Assembly (NCBI GenBank): GCA_902554705.1
Contig: CACDPP010000004.1
Location: forward strand, 1 to 64,000
Length of the DNA stretch: 64,000 nucleotides
Origin: Paracoccaceae bacterium
Lineage (GTDB): Bacteria > Pseudomonadota > Alphaproteobacteria > Rhodobacterales > Rhodobacteraceae
Direction of reading: 5' to 3'
The notes beneath the pieces are model-generated. The model was not told where the DNA came from. It was given only the letters and a program-made list of their open reading frames with translations, and searched no databases. Positions 1 through 9,176 of the stretch are shown one piece after another. Both the position numbers and the translations under genes were made by a program. Numbering within the stretch: position 1 is the first letter of the stretch; each line of letters starts with the position of its first letter.

Positions 1-1544
1 TTTATGTTTGGTAAGTTTGGACCAAGGGGCCTATTTATCCCAAAGTTTTCTGTTGAGCTTCCTGACCTAGGACCTACTACAGTTGGGCCATCCCTTTTTG
101 AAAGCCGCTCCTTTAAATCGTCACTCATGTATAGCAAACCTGGCGCAACAACTAACTTGTGCTTAGAAAAATCATCCTCAGTCGACAGAATGTCTACTGA
201 AAGACCAAGCCCTCTTAATGCCTTATAATTGTCGTAAACTAGATTAAAATATTCCAAACCTCGACCTTGTGGCAGAGTTTGCCACATCCAGTCAGACTGA
301 TAGTCAAATAGCAACGCCACCTCTGAAATACATTGTTCGACATCTGGAGCATCGGTGATTTCTTGAGCTACTCGAGTTGCCTCAATGATCGCTGGGGCAT
401 CGGCACTGTCTGGACGTAAAAGACCGGCATGCATCTGTTCTTGAGCGAAAGGAGCTTGTCGCCATCGAAAATAGCAGACAGCTTCAGCACCATGCGCAAA
501 AGCTTCCCAAGACCATAATCTTATCATACCTGGTAAAGGTGAGGGATTATACGGAGCCCAATTTACCGGCCCAGGCTGTTGTTCCATAACCCACCATCGA
601 CCCTTCCCAACTGTTCGATAAAGATCATGATGAAAAGCTTGAAAGTCAGGATCACCTTGTCTAGCAAAGGCCTGCTTAAATTCATCTGATGCCACAACAC
701 GATCTTCTAAAAATCCAAGAGGATAACTATCCCAACTTGCTATGTCTAAGTCCTCTCCCACTTTGAAATGATCGAACTCGGTCGTTTTCCCCATGAAGTT
801 ATGGGCGATGGGCGCATCAGAATATGACTTGATAATTTCTGTCTGAAGGCGGTTGAAAGAAACAACTTGATCAGAACTAAACCTCCAAAAGTCTAAGACA
901 TGAGATGGATTGGGTTGGTTTACCGTAAGATTTGGCAAATCAATTTGATCAAAGTTCTCATACTCCATCGACCAAAAAACATTGCCCCAGGCTTCATTGA
1001 GTGCCGATATATCGCCATCATTCCCACTTCCTGCATACCGAACCCTGAGCCAATTTTTAAATGCTGACCTAGCTGAATCACTATAAGAATGCGTTGTATC
1101 ATGACAGGAATACTCATTATCGGTCTGCCATGCTCCCAAATTAGGGTTTTTTCCATATCTTTCTGCCATGAGCGTGACAATTCGAACGCACTCGTCTCTA
1201 TAACCTTCGTGGCTGAAGCAATAATGACGCCTTGATCCAAATTTTCTTGGCCGACCCTCTTTATCGATCGCCAGCATATCTGGATGCTTTTCCAACATCC
1301 ATCTTGGAGGTGTTGCAGTAGGTGTCCCAAGCACCACACTCAATCCTGCAGTCCCCAGTATATCGATAATCTCGTCGAGCCACTCAAATTTTAGCTCGCC
1401 AGGTGATGGCTCCATCTTTGACCAAGCAAATTCGCCAATTCTTACCCAGGACAGACCCGCCTCGGTCATTCTTTTTGCATCCTCTTTCCAGAGATTTTTA
1501 GACCAATGTTCAGGATAATAGCAAACACCGAGAGTACGTTTCAT
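1..1544 (-). CDS. Beta-galactosidase, GH42 family (C-terminus cut by window edge)
   Basis: Glycoside hydrolase family 42 enzyme that would cleave terminal beta-D-galactosides in the cytoplasm. The frame is open from ATG at 1544 to the window start (about 514 codons), so the stop lies outside. The N-terminus (MKRTLGVCYYPEHW) is a typical GH42 opening. The TIM-barrel holds the acid/base Glu in WQTDNEY (about residue 144) and the nucleophile Glu in MEQQPG (about residue 321), after which the trimerisation domain begins. It lies 20 bp downstream of the MelA-type gene on the same strand, so the two are probably co-transcribed and work on sugars brought in by the adjacent ABC transporter. Family assignment is secure; the exact galactoside is not known. 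Confidence 0.9.
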   Translation of the reverse strand, partial: MKRTLGVCYYPEHWSKNLWKEDAKRMTEAGLSWVRIGEFAWSKMEPSPGELKFEWLDEIIDILGTAGLSVVLGTPTATPPRWMLEKHPDMLAIDKEGRPRKFGSRRHYCFSHEGYRDECVRIVTLMAERYGKNPNLGAWQTDNEYSCHDTTHSYSDSARSAFKNWLRVRYAGSGNDGDISALNEAWGNVFWSMEYENFDQIDLPNLTVNQPNPSHVLDFWRFSSDQVVSFNRLQTEIIKSYSDAPIAHNFMGKTTEFDHFKVGEDLDIASWDSYPLGFLEDRVVASDEFKQAFARQGDPDFQAFHHDLYRTVGKGRWWVMEQQPGPVNWAPYNPSPLPGMIRLWSWEAFAHGAEAVCYFRWRQAPFAQEQMHAGLLRPDSADAPAIIEATRVAQEITDAPDVEQCISEVALLFDYQSDWMWQTLPQGRGLEYFNLVYDNYKALRGLGLSVDILSTEDDFSKHKLVVAPGLLYMSDDLKERLSKRDGPTVVGPRSGSSTENFGINRPLGPNLPNI

Positions 1545-1564
1545 TTCAAATAATCCTTAAATAA

Positions 1565-2932
1565 TTACCCATATGATACAGTTGATTTCAAAAATTCTGG
1601 AAGCCAATCTTCATGTGCATCGAGAAGCTCGTCAACCATTTGCCAGATTTGCTCTAAATCTAATTCCGCACCAGTGTGGGGGTCCATCATTGCAGCGTGA
1701 TAAACATACTGCCTATCTTGCGCGACAAGTGCTTTCACCGTTAACTCTTGAACATTAATATTTGAGCGCATGATGGCAATTAATTGCGGAGGAATATCAG
1801 TTACGCGATTTGGATGAATGCCTTGTGCATCAATTATGCAGGGTACTTCAACTGCGCATCCTTCTGGAAGATCAGGAATGAAGCCTTTATTTGAAATATT
1901 TCCATAAATCGTACTGGGATTATCCGTCCATACAGAATTTATAATTTGAGATGCATACTCAATAGAATTTGGCACCTCTATTTTTTTTTCAGAAGTAAAT
2001 TCTTCAAGCTGATTTTTCCACTCTTCAATTTGTTCCATACAACGTTTTGGATATTCATCTAAAGGGATGCCAAATTTTTCAATAATATCCTCTCGCCCTG
2101 TTTTGATAAACCAGGGTACGTATTCAGCAAAGTGCTCTGAGCTCTCAGTCGCAAAATAACCAACGCGCCTCATCATTTCATAGCGAACTTTGTTGGGGCA
2201 ACGTGCATGCGTCATACTTTCTGGCCGCGGGAAAACACCCTCCTCATATCCTTTTTTTAATGCAGGATAGAGATCTTTATAGCTACCATCATCAAGAAGC
2301 TCTTCAAATTTAAGAAAGTAAGCAACATGATTTATACCTGCCGAAAGATAACGAATTTTACTGACTGGAATTTTTAAATCAGATGCTAATTCGTTAACTG
2401 TATGCTGAACTGAGTGACATAGCCCCACCTGTTTGATTTCTGGGTACTTCTTGGTAATCGCCCAAGTATTGATGGCCATAGGATTTACATATTGAAGCAT
2501 TATCGCATTCGGACAAAGCTCAAGTATGTCTTCACAGATTTTCCATAAGTGAGGAACGGTTCTCAATCCCCGCATAATTCCCCCTATGCCAATTGTATCG
2601 GCAATGGTCTGTCGCAAACCAAATTTTTTTGGTATTTCGAAGTCTGTAACGGTGCATGGCTCAAAGCCTCCAATTTGAAAAGCAACCACAACAAAATCTG
2701 CCTCTCTTAAGGCCTCTTTTTGATCAGTGTGAACGGAACATGTCGCTTGGACACCAAGAGAGCTCACAAGTTTTTTAAAAACCATTTCGCTTTCTAAGAG
2801 CCGCTGTTCATTTATATCCATCAAAGAAAAATGTGCTCCCTGAAGAGCTTCCCATTGCAAAACATCCCCAACAATATTTTTCATAAAAACAGTCGAACCA
2901 GCTCCGATGAAAGCTATTTTGGGAAAACTCAT
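1565..2932 (-). CDS. melA: Alpha-galactosidase/alpha-glucosidase, GH4 family (MelA-like)
   Basis: GH4 glycosidase of 455 residues, the usual family length. GH4 enzymes use NAD+ and a divalent metal in a redox-assisted hydrolysis. Visible motifs are the N-terminal dinucleotide fold (FIGAGST, residues 9-14), VNPM near residue 149 and the metal-binding GLCHSVQ (Cys172, His173), a form typical of the MelA alpha-galactosidase branch. The ATG at 2932 has a plausible ribosome site (AAGGTG) about 8 nt upstream. It diverges from the transporter ATPase gene with only about 95 bp between, and that gap carries an operator-like palindrome. Family is secure; alpha-galactoside specificity is inferred from the motif and from the neighbouring GH42 gene. 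Confidence 0.88.
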   Translation of the reverse strand: MSFPKIAFIGAGSTVFMKNIVGDVLQWEALQGAHFSLMDINEQRLLESEMVFKKLVSSLGVQATCSVHTDQKEALREADFVVVAFQIGGFEPCTVTDFEIPKKFGLRQTIADTIGIGGIMRGLRTVPHLWKICEDILELCPNAIMLQYVNPMAINTWAITKKYPEIKQVGLCHSVQHTVNELASDLKIPVSKIRYLSAGINHVAYFLKFEELLDDGSYKDLYPALKKGYEEGVFPRPESMTHARCPNKVRYEMMRRVGYFATESSEHFAEYVPWFIKTGREDIIEKFGIPLDEYPKRCMEQIEEWKNQLEEFTSEKKIEVPNSIEYASQIINSVWTDNPSTIYGNISNKGFIPDLPEGCAVEVPCIIDAQGIHPNRVTDIPPQLIAIMRSNINVQELTVKALVAQDRQYVYHAAMMDPHTGAELDLEQIWQMVDELLDAHEDWLPEFLKSTVSYG

Positions 2933-3000
2933 AATTAATGCACCTTTTGGACAAATTTAATGCCTTGAGACATTGACATATAGACAAAAAAAATCTCTTT

Positions 3001-3016
3001 ATTGTAGCGCTAACAT
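3001..3016. promoter_or_regulatory. Operator-like palindrome before sugar ABC operon (LacI-type)
   Basis: ATTGTAGCGCTAACAT is a 16-bp imperfect palindrome centred on AGCGCT. It lies between the divergent melA and transporter ATPase genes, just after a TTGACA hexamer at 2973-2978. It matches 12 of 16 positions of the site at 7255-7270 before the binding-protein gene. The CG-centred shape is typical of LacI-family repressor sites. No repressor gene is in the window. Confidence 0.5.
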
Positions 3017-3028
3017 TGGGGGGTGGAC

Positions 3029-4051
3029 ATGGCAACCGTTAGTCTTCAGGGCTTACATAAATCTTTTGGTAGCACTGAAGTTATCAAGAACGTCAACGTT
3101 GAAGTTGAAGACAGAGAATTTGTCGCTCTGGTTGGCCCATCTGGATGTGGAAAATCCACATTACTGCGAATGATAGCCGGGCTCGAAACCACTACTTCTG
3201 GCGATATTGCAATCGGTGACAAAGTTGTAAATGAGGTTATGCCATCCGATAGAAAAGTGGCAATGGTTTTCCAATCGTATGCGCTCTATCCACATATGAC
3301 TGTGAGGCAAAATATGTCATTTGGTCTGGAGGTAACAGGGCATCCAAAACAAGAGATTATTGGCAAAGTAGAAAAAGCTGCAAATATTTTGCAACTTGGT
3401 GATTTACTTGAGAGAAAACCTAAACAGTTATCAGGAGGCCAACGTCAACGCGTAGCCATCGGTCGCGCAATCGTGAGAGATCCAGAAGTTTTTTTGTTTG
3501 ATGAACCACTGTCAAACCTAGATGCGGAACTGCGTGTGCAAATGCGAGTTGAACTCGCGCTTCTGCATAAACAATTAAATGCAACCATGATCTATGTCAC
3601 GCATGACCAAATTGAGGCTATGACCTTAGCAGACAAAATAGTTGTTTTGAGGGATGGCGTTATAGAGCAAATTGGAGCGCCAATGGAGCTTTATAACAAA
3701 CCAGCAAATGAATTTGTTGCCGGTTTTATAGGCTCCCCGAGAATGAATATGGTTCCAGTCCAAACAGCTATAGATGCAGGCTGGAAAGGTGCAAAAATAG
3801 CTGAGGCCGTTAAAATTGGCATAAGACCAGAACACTTGGTTAGGAGCAAAACAGGACTAGAAGGTGTCATTTACTATGTAGAACATCTTGGAGGTCAGAC
3901 GCTTACACACATTAAATTGCTGGATGATACTGATATTACATTACTTGAACCTGGCGAGCATACTTACAACAGGGGAGACAAATTAAAAGTTGAACCTAAA
4001 TCTAAAACAATGCACGCCTTTGACAAAGGCGCAAAAGCTATTAGGAAGTAA
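3029..4051 (+). CDS. Sugar ABC transporter ATP-binding protein (MalK/UgpC family)
   Basis: ATPase subunit of a carbohydrate importer of the MalK/UgpC/MsmK type. Walker A GPSGCGKST (residues 36-44), signature LSGGQ (134-138), Walker B FLFDE (155-159) and a C-terminal regulatory TOBE region with GIRPEH are all visible. A GTG lies 6 nt upstream in frame, but the ATG at 3029 is better placed behind a G-rich ribosome site at 3018-3023. The two permease genes follow at 3 and 2 bp, so the three are one operon. Members of this family often energise several sugar permeases. Confidence 0.92.
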   Translation: MATVSLQGLHKSFGSTEVIKNVNVEVEDREFVALVGPSGCGKSTLLRMIAGLETTTSGDIAIGDKVVNEVMPSDRKVAMVFQSYALYPHMTVRQNMSFGLEVTGHPKQEIIGKVEKAANILQLGDLLERKPKQLSGGQRQRVAIGRAIVRDPEVFLFDEPLSNLDAELRVQMRVELALLHKQLNATMIYVTHDQIEAMTLADKIVVLRDGVIEQIGAPMELYNKPANEFVAGFIGSPRMNMVPVQTAIDAGWKGAKIAEAVKIGIRPEHLVRSKTGLEGVIYYVEHLGGQTLTHIKLLDDTDITLLEPGEHTYNRGDKLKVEPKSKTMHAFDKGAKAIRK

Positions 4052-4054
4052 ACG

Positions 4055-5062
4055 ATGGGAAATGTGAATCGTTTCGCTCCCTGGCTGTTTCTATTTCCAG
4101 CATTGGTTTATTTTTTCCTGTTAGTTATTTACCCAATCTTTGGATCTTTTTGGATTAGTTTCCATGATTGGAATGGAACAACATTTCAATGCTCCGATGG
4201 TCGAAGTTTGCTAGAATTGGAAGAAGATGAGTCATGCAGGCGCGTTCCAGTTATGACATGGGTTGGCTTAGACAATTACGAAAGATTTTTCGAAAAAACA
4301 CCCCGTGATCTAGAGCGCATAAAAAACTACTGGGTGGGCATCTTTACTGGTGAACCCGTCCGCTGGCCACGGATAAGCGTTGAGTCAAAAGTGCTACTAA
4401 ACAACATTAAGTGGCTGGTGCTATTTCCTGCCGCAATACCAATTGGCCTAGCCTTTGCTCTATTTCTAAACCAATCACCAACCTGGGTTAGAATAACCAA
4501 ATCAATGTTCTTTTTCCCATTCGTTTTAAGTCCAGCTGTCATCGCTTTCGTATTTCAATATTTTTATGATCCAGCAGGCCCACTTAAAGAAATTTATAAT
4601 GCCCTTGGTTGGTCTTCTGGTCTCATTGGTGATCAAAACAAGGCAACTTACGGGATAATTGCTGCTGGCTGGTACCCACAAATTGCATACTGTATGATCA
4701 TTTATCTTGCTGGATTAACAGCTATAGAACCAGAGCAAATTGAAGCTGCGCGTTTAGATGGTGCTAAAGGATGGAAGTTACTCAAGAGAGTAATACTCCC
4801 TCAGCTTTGGCCAGCCACATTTATAGCGCTAGTCGTAACAATGATTGGAGCATTACGATCTTTCGACCTGGTACAAGTGATGACTGGCGGAGGCCCCGGA
4901 CGAGGATCCACGGATGTGTTAGCCCGCTATATGTACCATAAGACAATTTTTGACCAGGACTATGGATATGGGGCAACTATTGCAGTTATCCTTTTTGTAA
5001 TCATGCTCGTTTTTATTGCTATTTTCATTCAACAAATGATCCACCATGACGAGGAGGCCTAA
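4055..5062 (+). CDS. Sugar ABC transporter permease (MalF-like)
   Basis: Inner-membrane subunit of the carbohydrate importer, 335 residues with six predicted helices. The EAA loop that docks with the ATPase reads EAARLDGAKGWKLLKRVILP near residues 230-250. Between the first helix (residues 8-30) and the second lies an extra hydrophilic stretch with two cysteines (residues 46-110), a feature seen in AglF-type alpha-glucoside permeases. It is in one operon with the ATPase upstream and the second permease downstream. Substrate is inferred from the adjacent glycosidases only. Confidence 0.88.
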   Translation: MGNVNRFAPWLFLFPALVYFFLLVIYPIFGSFWISFHDWNGTTFQCSDGRSLLELEEDESCRRVPVMTWVGLDNYERFFEKTPRDLERIKNYWVGIFTGEPVRWPRISVESKVLLNNIKWLVLFPAAIPIGLAFALFLNQSPTWVRITKSMFFFPFVLSPAVIAFVFQYFYDPAGPLKEIYNALGWSSGLIGDQNKATYGIIAAGWYPQIAYCMIIYLAGLTAIEPEQIEAARLDGAKGWKLLKRVILPQLWPATFIALVVTMIGALRSFDLVQVMTGGGPGRGSTDVLARYMYHKTIFDQDYGYGATIAVILFVIMLVFIAIFIQQMIHHDEEA

Positions 5063-5064
5063 AA

Positions 5065-5922
5065 ATGTTTCCTAGGCCAATAGAAACATGGAAGCCGTCA
5101 GTTCGGACACTGTATACGCTATCTGTCTTTATTGTTTTACTTGGTTGGTTGCTGCCTCTTATCATAATTTCAATAGCAAGTTTCATGACAGCTGACCAAC
5201 TAAATGCGGGTGGCCGTGGCTTTAATATGCCCAATCCGTTTTCTGTAGATGGTTGGAAAATTGCATTTCAGAATGATGATTTTAGAGGCTCTTTTATTAA
5301 CTCTTTCATGATTGTTTTGCCAGTCGTTGCAATTTCAGTCGGCTTGGCAACTATGGCCGGTTTTGCACTTTCTAAATATCGCTTTCGCGGACAGTTACTT
5401 ATTTTTGCGATATTTATTGGTGGAAATTTCGTGCCGTTTCAAATTCTCATGGTTCCAGTCCTAAGACTAACGCAAGACCTTGGTATTTATAATACAAAGT
5501 GGGCCTTAATCTTTTTCCATGGCGCGTTTCAAACGGGTTTTTGTGTCTTTTTCATGCGAAACTTCATTGCTCAGCTTCCATCAGAACTTTTAGAAGCAGC
5601 AAGAGTTGAAGGTGCTTCAGAGTGGAAAATATTTACTCGGATAGTACTTCCTCTGGTTAAGCCCGCCATTGCCGCTCTATCTGTCTTAATTTTTACTTTT
5701 GTTTGGAATGACTTTTTTTGGAGTCTCGTTTTAACCCCGGCAAGTCCTGATGGTATGCTCGCACCGGCTGGACTTAATAACATTATTAGGGGACGCTTCT
5801 ATAATGCTTGGAACGTCATGGCTGCTGGTTCAATGCTCGTTGCTCTACCGCCAGTAATTATGTTTTTTCTTTTACAAAAACAATTTATCGCAGGCCTCAC
5901 TTTGGGAGCGAGCAAGGGATAA
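5065..5922 (+). CDS. Sugar ABC transporter permease (MalG-like)
   Basis: Second membrane subunit of the carbohydrate importer, 285 residues with six hydrophobic segments. The EAA motif (EAARVEGASEWKIFTRIVLP, about residues 178-197) is intact. The start ATG at 5065 follows an AGGAGG-like ribosome site inside the end of the previous gene. It ends just before the strong hairpin at 5930-5951, which separates this operon from the convergent binding-protein gene. Confidence 0.9.
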   Translation: MFPRPIETWKPSVRTLYTLSVFIVLLGWLLPLIIISIASFMTADQLNAGGRGFNMPNPFSVDGWKIAFQNDDFRGSFINSFMIVLPVVAISVGLATMAGFALSKYRFRGQLLIFAIFIGGNFVPFQILMVPVLRLTQDLGIYNTKWALIFFHGAFQTGFCVFFMRNFIAQLPSELLEAARVEGASEWKIFTRIVLPLVKPAIAALSVLIFTFVWNDFFWSLVLTPASPDGMLAPAGLNNIIRGRFYNAWNVMAAGSMLVALPPVIMFFLLQKQFIAGLTLGASKG

Positions 5923-5929
5923 AAAAGTA

Positions 5930-5951
5930 AAGGCCCCTGTTCAGGGGCCTT
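5930..5951. terminator. Bidirectional terminator hairpin
   Basis: A perfect palindrome, AAGGCCCCTG-TT-CAGGGGCCTT, lies in the 58-bp gap between the convergent permease and binding-protein genes. It is A-rich on the left, so it could end transcription from either side. Confidence 0.8.
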
Positions 5952-5980
5952 GTAAATTAGCAATTAAGAAAGTTCAAACT

Positions 5981-7216
5981 TTAAAGCGCTCCAAAAATTC
6001 TAGTACGTTCTTCCTCTATCTCTTCCAAGATATCCATCATATCGTCTGGATTAAGCATAAAGTCTTGAAAACCTTGCATACCAGCCGAGGCCATCTCAGG
6101 TGTTGTGTCGCGATCATAGAATTGAGCAGTCTTTGATGCAGCTAAAACCTTAGCACCCTTTTTCAAGAAGCGATCATCCACAGTTGCCGCGTCTTTATGA
6201 GGCGGTAGGTTTTTCAACGCACCAGCGATTGCTTCTATATTCTCAGCTTGAGCAACAAACTCTAAAAACTTCTTAGCATTATCTTTGTTTTGAGCATTTG
6301 CAGGCATAAAAATTAGATCAGTAGGTGCATCTTCACCTCGGTCCATCCCAGGATTTATATCAGGAAATTGCCAGTAATCTAAATTATCCTGTGTCTCTTG
6401 GGGTAAATTTGGGACTAAGAAGTTACCCATGAGATACATTGCTGCCTCTCCATTTATGAGAGCCGGCTGCGCTTCTTGCCAAGAATAGTTTTGATGGTTA
6501 TCAATGAAGCAGCCCGCATCTAAGGCTTTTTTCCAGTTTTTCATAGTATTGACGACACCCTCATCAGTATACTTGATTTTACCAAGCATAAGATTGATGT
6601 GGTAATCCAAACCGTTTGTTCGCATATTGAGATAGTCGAACCAACCTGCAGCAGTCCATAGGTATTTGGTTCCAATTGTAACACCCTTTACTCCTTTTGA
6701 ACTTAAGGATGAACATGCTGCTAAAAGTTCATCATAAGTATTGAACTCACTGATACCGTTTGCTTTCATGATATCTGAACGGACATACAGCCCCCATTGA
6801 TAATATGCATAGGGTAAACCATATTGTTTACCTCCAAAGGTAATTGAGGGCATTGTTGAAGCCATACCAGACTCCAAGCCAGCATTTTTCCAGACACTTG
6901 AAATATCACCAAATAAACCGTCATTTACAAAGCCGGCCATTCTGTTGCCTGCAAACCAGAAACCAATATCTGGTCCGGTATCTGCAACGAGAAAATTTCT
7001 TATAGCTGTTTTGTAAGCTTCATGTTCAATTGTGTTTAATTCAACATTGATGTCAGGATTAGCTGCTTTAAATTTTTCAACCAAGTCTGCAACAGCAGCT
7101 GCAGGTGCGGCGTCAGACTGGTTAGAAGAAATTACAAGGTTTCCTCCTGCCAAGCTAAAGGTAGGCAAAGCTCCTAAAGCGACAGCCGTGACGGCCGTTT
7201 TTAAAAACGATTTCAT
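5981..7216 (-). CDS. Sugar ABC transporter substrate-binding protein (family 1)
   Basis: Periplasmic binding protein of the MalE-type family, 411 residues. The N-terminus MKSFLKTAVTAVALGALPTF followed by SLAGG is a Sec signal peptide. The ATG at 7216 is chosen over an in-frame ATG 33 nt upstream because AGGGAG sits about 8 nt before it and the signal peptide then starts correctly. It is transcribed separately from its permeases, from its own promoter region holding the second copy of the operator-like palindrome. This fits the usual excess of binding protein over membrane parts. The ligand is probably an oligosaccharide containing galactose, judged from the neighbouring GH42 and GH4 genes. 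Confidence 0.9.
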   Translation of the reverse strand: MKSFLKTAVTAVALGALPTFSLAGGNLVISSNQSDAAPAAAVADLVEKFKAANPDINVELNTIEHEAYKTAIRNFLVADTGPDIGFWFAGNRMAGFVNDGLFGDISSVWKNAGLESGMASTMPSITFGGKQYGLPYAYYQWGLYVRSDIMKANGISEFNTYDELLAACSSLSSKGVKGVTIGTKYLWTAAGWFDYLNMRTNGLDYHINLMLGKIKYTDEGVVNTMKNWKKALDAGCFIDNHQNYSWQEAQPALINGEAAMYLMGNFLVPNLPQETQDNLDYWQFPDINPGMDRGEDAPTDLIFMPANAQNKDNAKKFLEFVAQAENIEAIAGALKNLPPHKDAATVDDRFLKKGAKVLAASKTAQFYDRDTTPEMASAGMQGFQDFMLNPDDMMDILEEIEEERTRIFGAL

Positions 7217-7254
7217 TTTAATCTCCCTGTTCATTTTTATAGCGCACATCGTTT

Positions 7255-7270
7255 ACGTTAGCGCCAACAT
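7255..7270. promoter_or_regulatory. Operator-like palindrome before binding-protein gene (LacI-type)
   Basis: ACGTTAGCGCCAACAT, about 40 bp upstream of the binding-protein start. Twelve of 16 bases match the site at 3001-3016, including TAGCGC and AACAT. Two such sites bracketing one transport/hydrolase locus suggest one repressor controlling both transcripts. Confidence 0.5.
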
Positions 7271-7430
7271 GTCAAGGGTAAAATCATAAAAAGCTATATA
7301 ATTTGGTAGATTTGTTTCTTGGAAGTAATTTACAAAAATAGATTTTGGGTTCTCAATTTATATTCTTTTAATCTTACTAGACTTTAACAATAATTATTCA
7401 TATCAGAACCTGAGTAGAGGAACGTATAAA

Positions 7431-9044
7431 TTGACGACAAAAGTTTTAATTTTAGGTGGAGGGTTTTCTGGGTTTTTCACAGCTAGACATCTTAAAAAGC
7501 TTTTAAAAAATAAAGTCTCCATTGAACTCATAAACCGAGAGAATTATTTTGTTTTTCAGCCACTCCTACCCGAAGTGGCCGGAGGCTCTATATCAGCCCA
7601 AAACGCCGTGTCACCTCTAAGATTTCTAATTCGTGATATTAAAATTCGTAAAGCTGAAGTTGAAAGCATAGACAAAGAGGCTCAAACCGTAACCATATTT
7701 CAAGGTGTTCAACGACGCCCTACTCATCTCGCTTACGATCACCTGGTTATTGCTTTGGGCTCCGACAGTGATCTATCAAGAACTCCTGGATTACAAGAGC
7801 ATGCACTAACCATGAAAACTCTGGATGATGCGAGAAGATTGAGAGCTCACGTGATCGAAAGATTAGAGCACGCAGATATTACACAGTTACCTGAGGTAAA
7901 AGAAGGCGCCCTTACATTTACAATTATCGGCGGTGGCTTTTCAGGAATTGAAACCGTTGGAGAAATTAAAGATTTAATTGACCGATCTTTGAAATATTAT
8001 CCCAACATCAAAGCTTCTGAAATTCGCGTTGTGCTACTGGAATTTGCTGATCGTGTTCTTAACGAAATGCCTGCCTCGTTAGCTAGTTATGCAGTTGAGA
8101 AATTAAACAAACGAGGTGTGGAATTACAACTTGGAGTAGGCGTTTCTGAATGCACGGGAACCCAATTGGTTACCACAGAGGGAGAAGTAATAAATACCCG
8201 CACAATTATTGCAACAATAGGAAACTCCCCTTCACCAGTTATTAAAAAGTTTCCAGTCCCGCAAGAACAAGGTCGAATTCTTGTAGATCGAAACTTGAAG
8301 GTGCAAGAAACAAATAACATTTGGTCGATTGGCGACTGCGCAATTATTCCCCTGAGCGAAGAGCAAAAAAGTAGAGAAGATTTTGCTCCTCCAACTGCAC
8401 AATTTGCCGTCAGAGAGGCAAAAAGCCTAGCTCAGAATATTAAAGCTGAACTTGAAAATAAGCCGCTTAAACCTTTTCAATATAATTCGAAAGGAGCTCT
8501 CGCATCGCTAGGCGCCGGGCGAGGGGTTGCCGAAATATTTGGTATCAAACTAACAGGTCGGCTCGCATGGTTGATATGGCGCGCTTATTACATACTATTT
8601 TTACCAGGCATTCCTACGAAAATTTCAGTTCTATGGAATTGGATCATGGATAGTATGTCACCACGGTCTGTCGTCCAGCTATATTCAGAAAAAACGCCAG
8701 AAGCGCGCTATATTCACTATCGTGCTGGGGACCGAATTTATGAAACAGGTTCAAAATCTGACGGTTTCTACACAATAATTAGCGGTAAAATCAAAATTAC
8801 TGGAATTGATAGTGGAACAGGCAAAGAAAAAAGCCGAATTTTGATACCTGGAGACCATTTCGGAGAAAGGCTTTTGATAGGTGCAACAAGACGCGTTGCA
8901 ACGGCAGTTGCGGAAGAAGATACAAAAGTTTTGGTTTTCTCCCAACAAGAGTTTTTAAAATTTGCTGAAGGCCTTCCATTTTTCAAGAAGTATTTTGAAG
9001 ATCATATGAGAGCATCTGGTTTGGATAAAGATAAGGTCGTGTGA
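7431..9044 (+). CDS. NDH-2-like FAD/NAD oxidoreductase with C-terminal cyclic-nucleotide-binding domain
   Basis: The first ~420 residues are a type II NADH dehydrogenase-like flavoprotein: an FAD-binding Rossmann motif (LGGGFSGFF, residues 8-16), a second dinucleotide motif (IIGGGFSGIE, about 164-173) and a C-terminal FAD-contact region (WSIGDCA, about 298-304). Such enzymes oxidise NADH and pass electrons to quinone at the membrane face. Residues ~430-530 form a CRP-type cyclic-nucleotide-binding fold (YETGSKSDGFYTIISGKIKI and PGDHFGE). The start is TTG at 7431, with AGAGGA about 10 nt upstream; no better start exists. Monocistronic by spacing. Whether the extra domain binds cAMP is unknown. 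Confidence 0.85.
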   Translation: MTTKVLILGGGFSGFFTARHLKKLLKNKVSIELINRENYFVFQPLLPEVAGGSISAQNAVSPLRFLIRDIKIRKAEVESIDKEAQTVTIFQGVQRRPTHLAYDHLVIALGSDSDLSRTPGLQEHALTMKTLDDARRLRAHVIERLEHADITQLPEVKEGALTFTIIGGGFSGIETVGEIKDLIDRSLKYYPNIKASEIRVVLLEFADRVLNEMPASLASYAVEKLNKRGVELQLGVGVSECTGTQLVTTEGEVINTRTIIATIGNSPSPVIKKFPVPQEQGRILVDRNLKVQETNNIWSIGDCAIIPLSEEQKSREDFAPPTAQFAVREAKSLAQNIKAELENKPLKPFQYNSKGALASLGAGRGVAEIFGIKLTGRLAWLIWRAYYILFLPGIPTKISVLWNWIMDSMSPRSVVQLYSEKTPEARYIHYRAGDRIYETGSKSDGFYTIISGKIKITGIDSGTGKEKSRILIPGDHFGERLLIGATRRVATAVAEEDTKVLVFSQQEFLKFAEGLPFFKKYFEDHMRASGLDKDKVV

Positions 9045-9176
9045 GACTAAAGCTTAATCTGTTTCAGTGTTACCTTTAAATTAAAGCATTCACTACGATT
9101 GAAAGCATTTGCAAGGCTTGCTAACTAATTGTTTGCAGAGTAGATAACAATTTAAATTCCCGACTTGGAGTAAAAA

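Noticed and set aside
920-1339. 139-residue minus-strand frame inside the GH42 gene
   Set aside because: It is in a different frame from the open GH42 reading, which carries both catalytic Glu motifs over this stretch.
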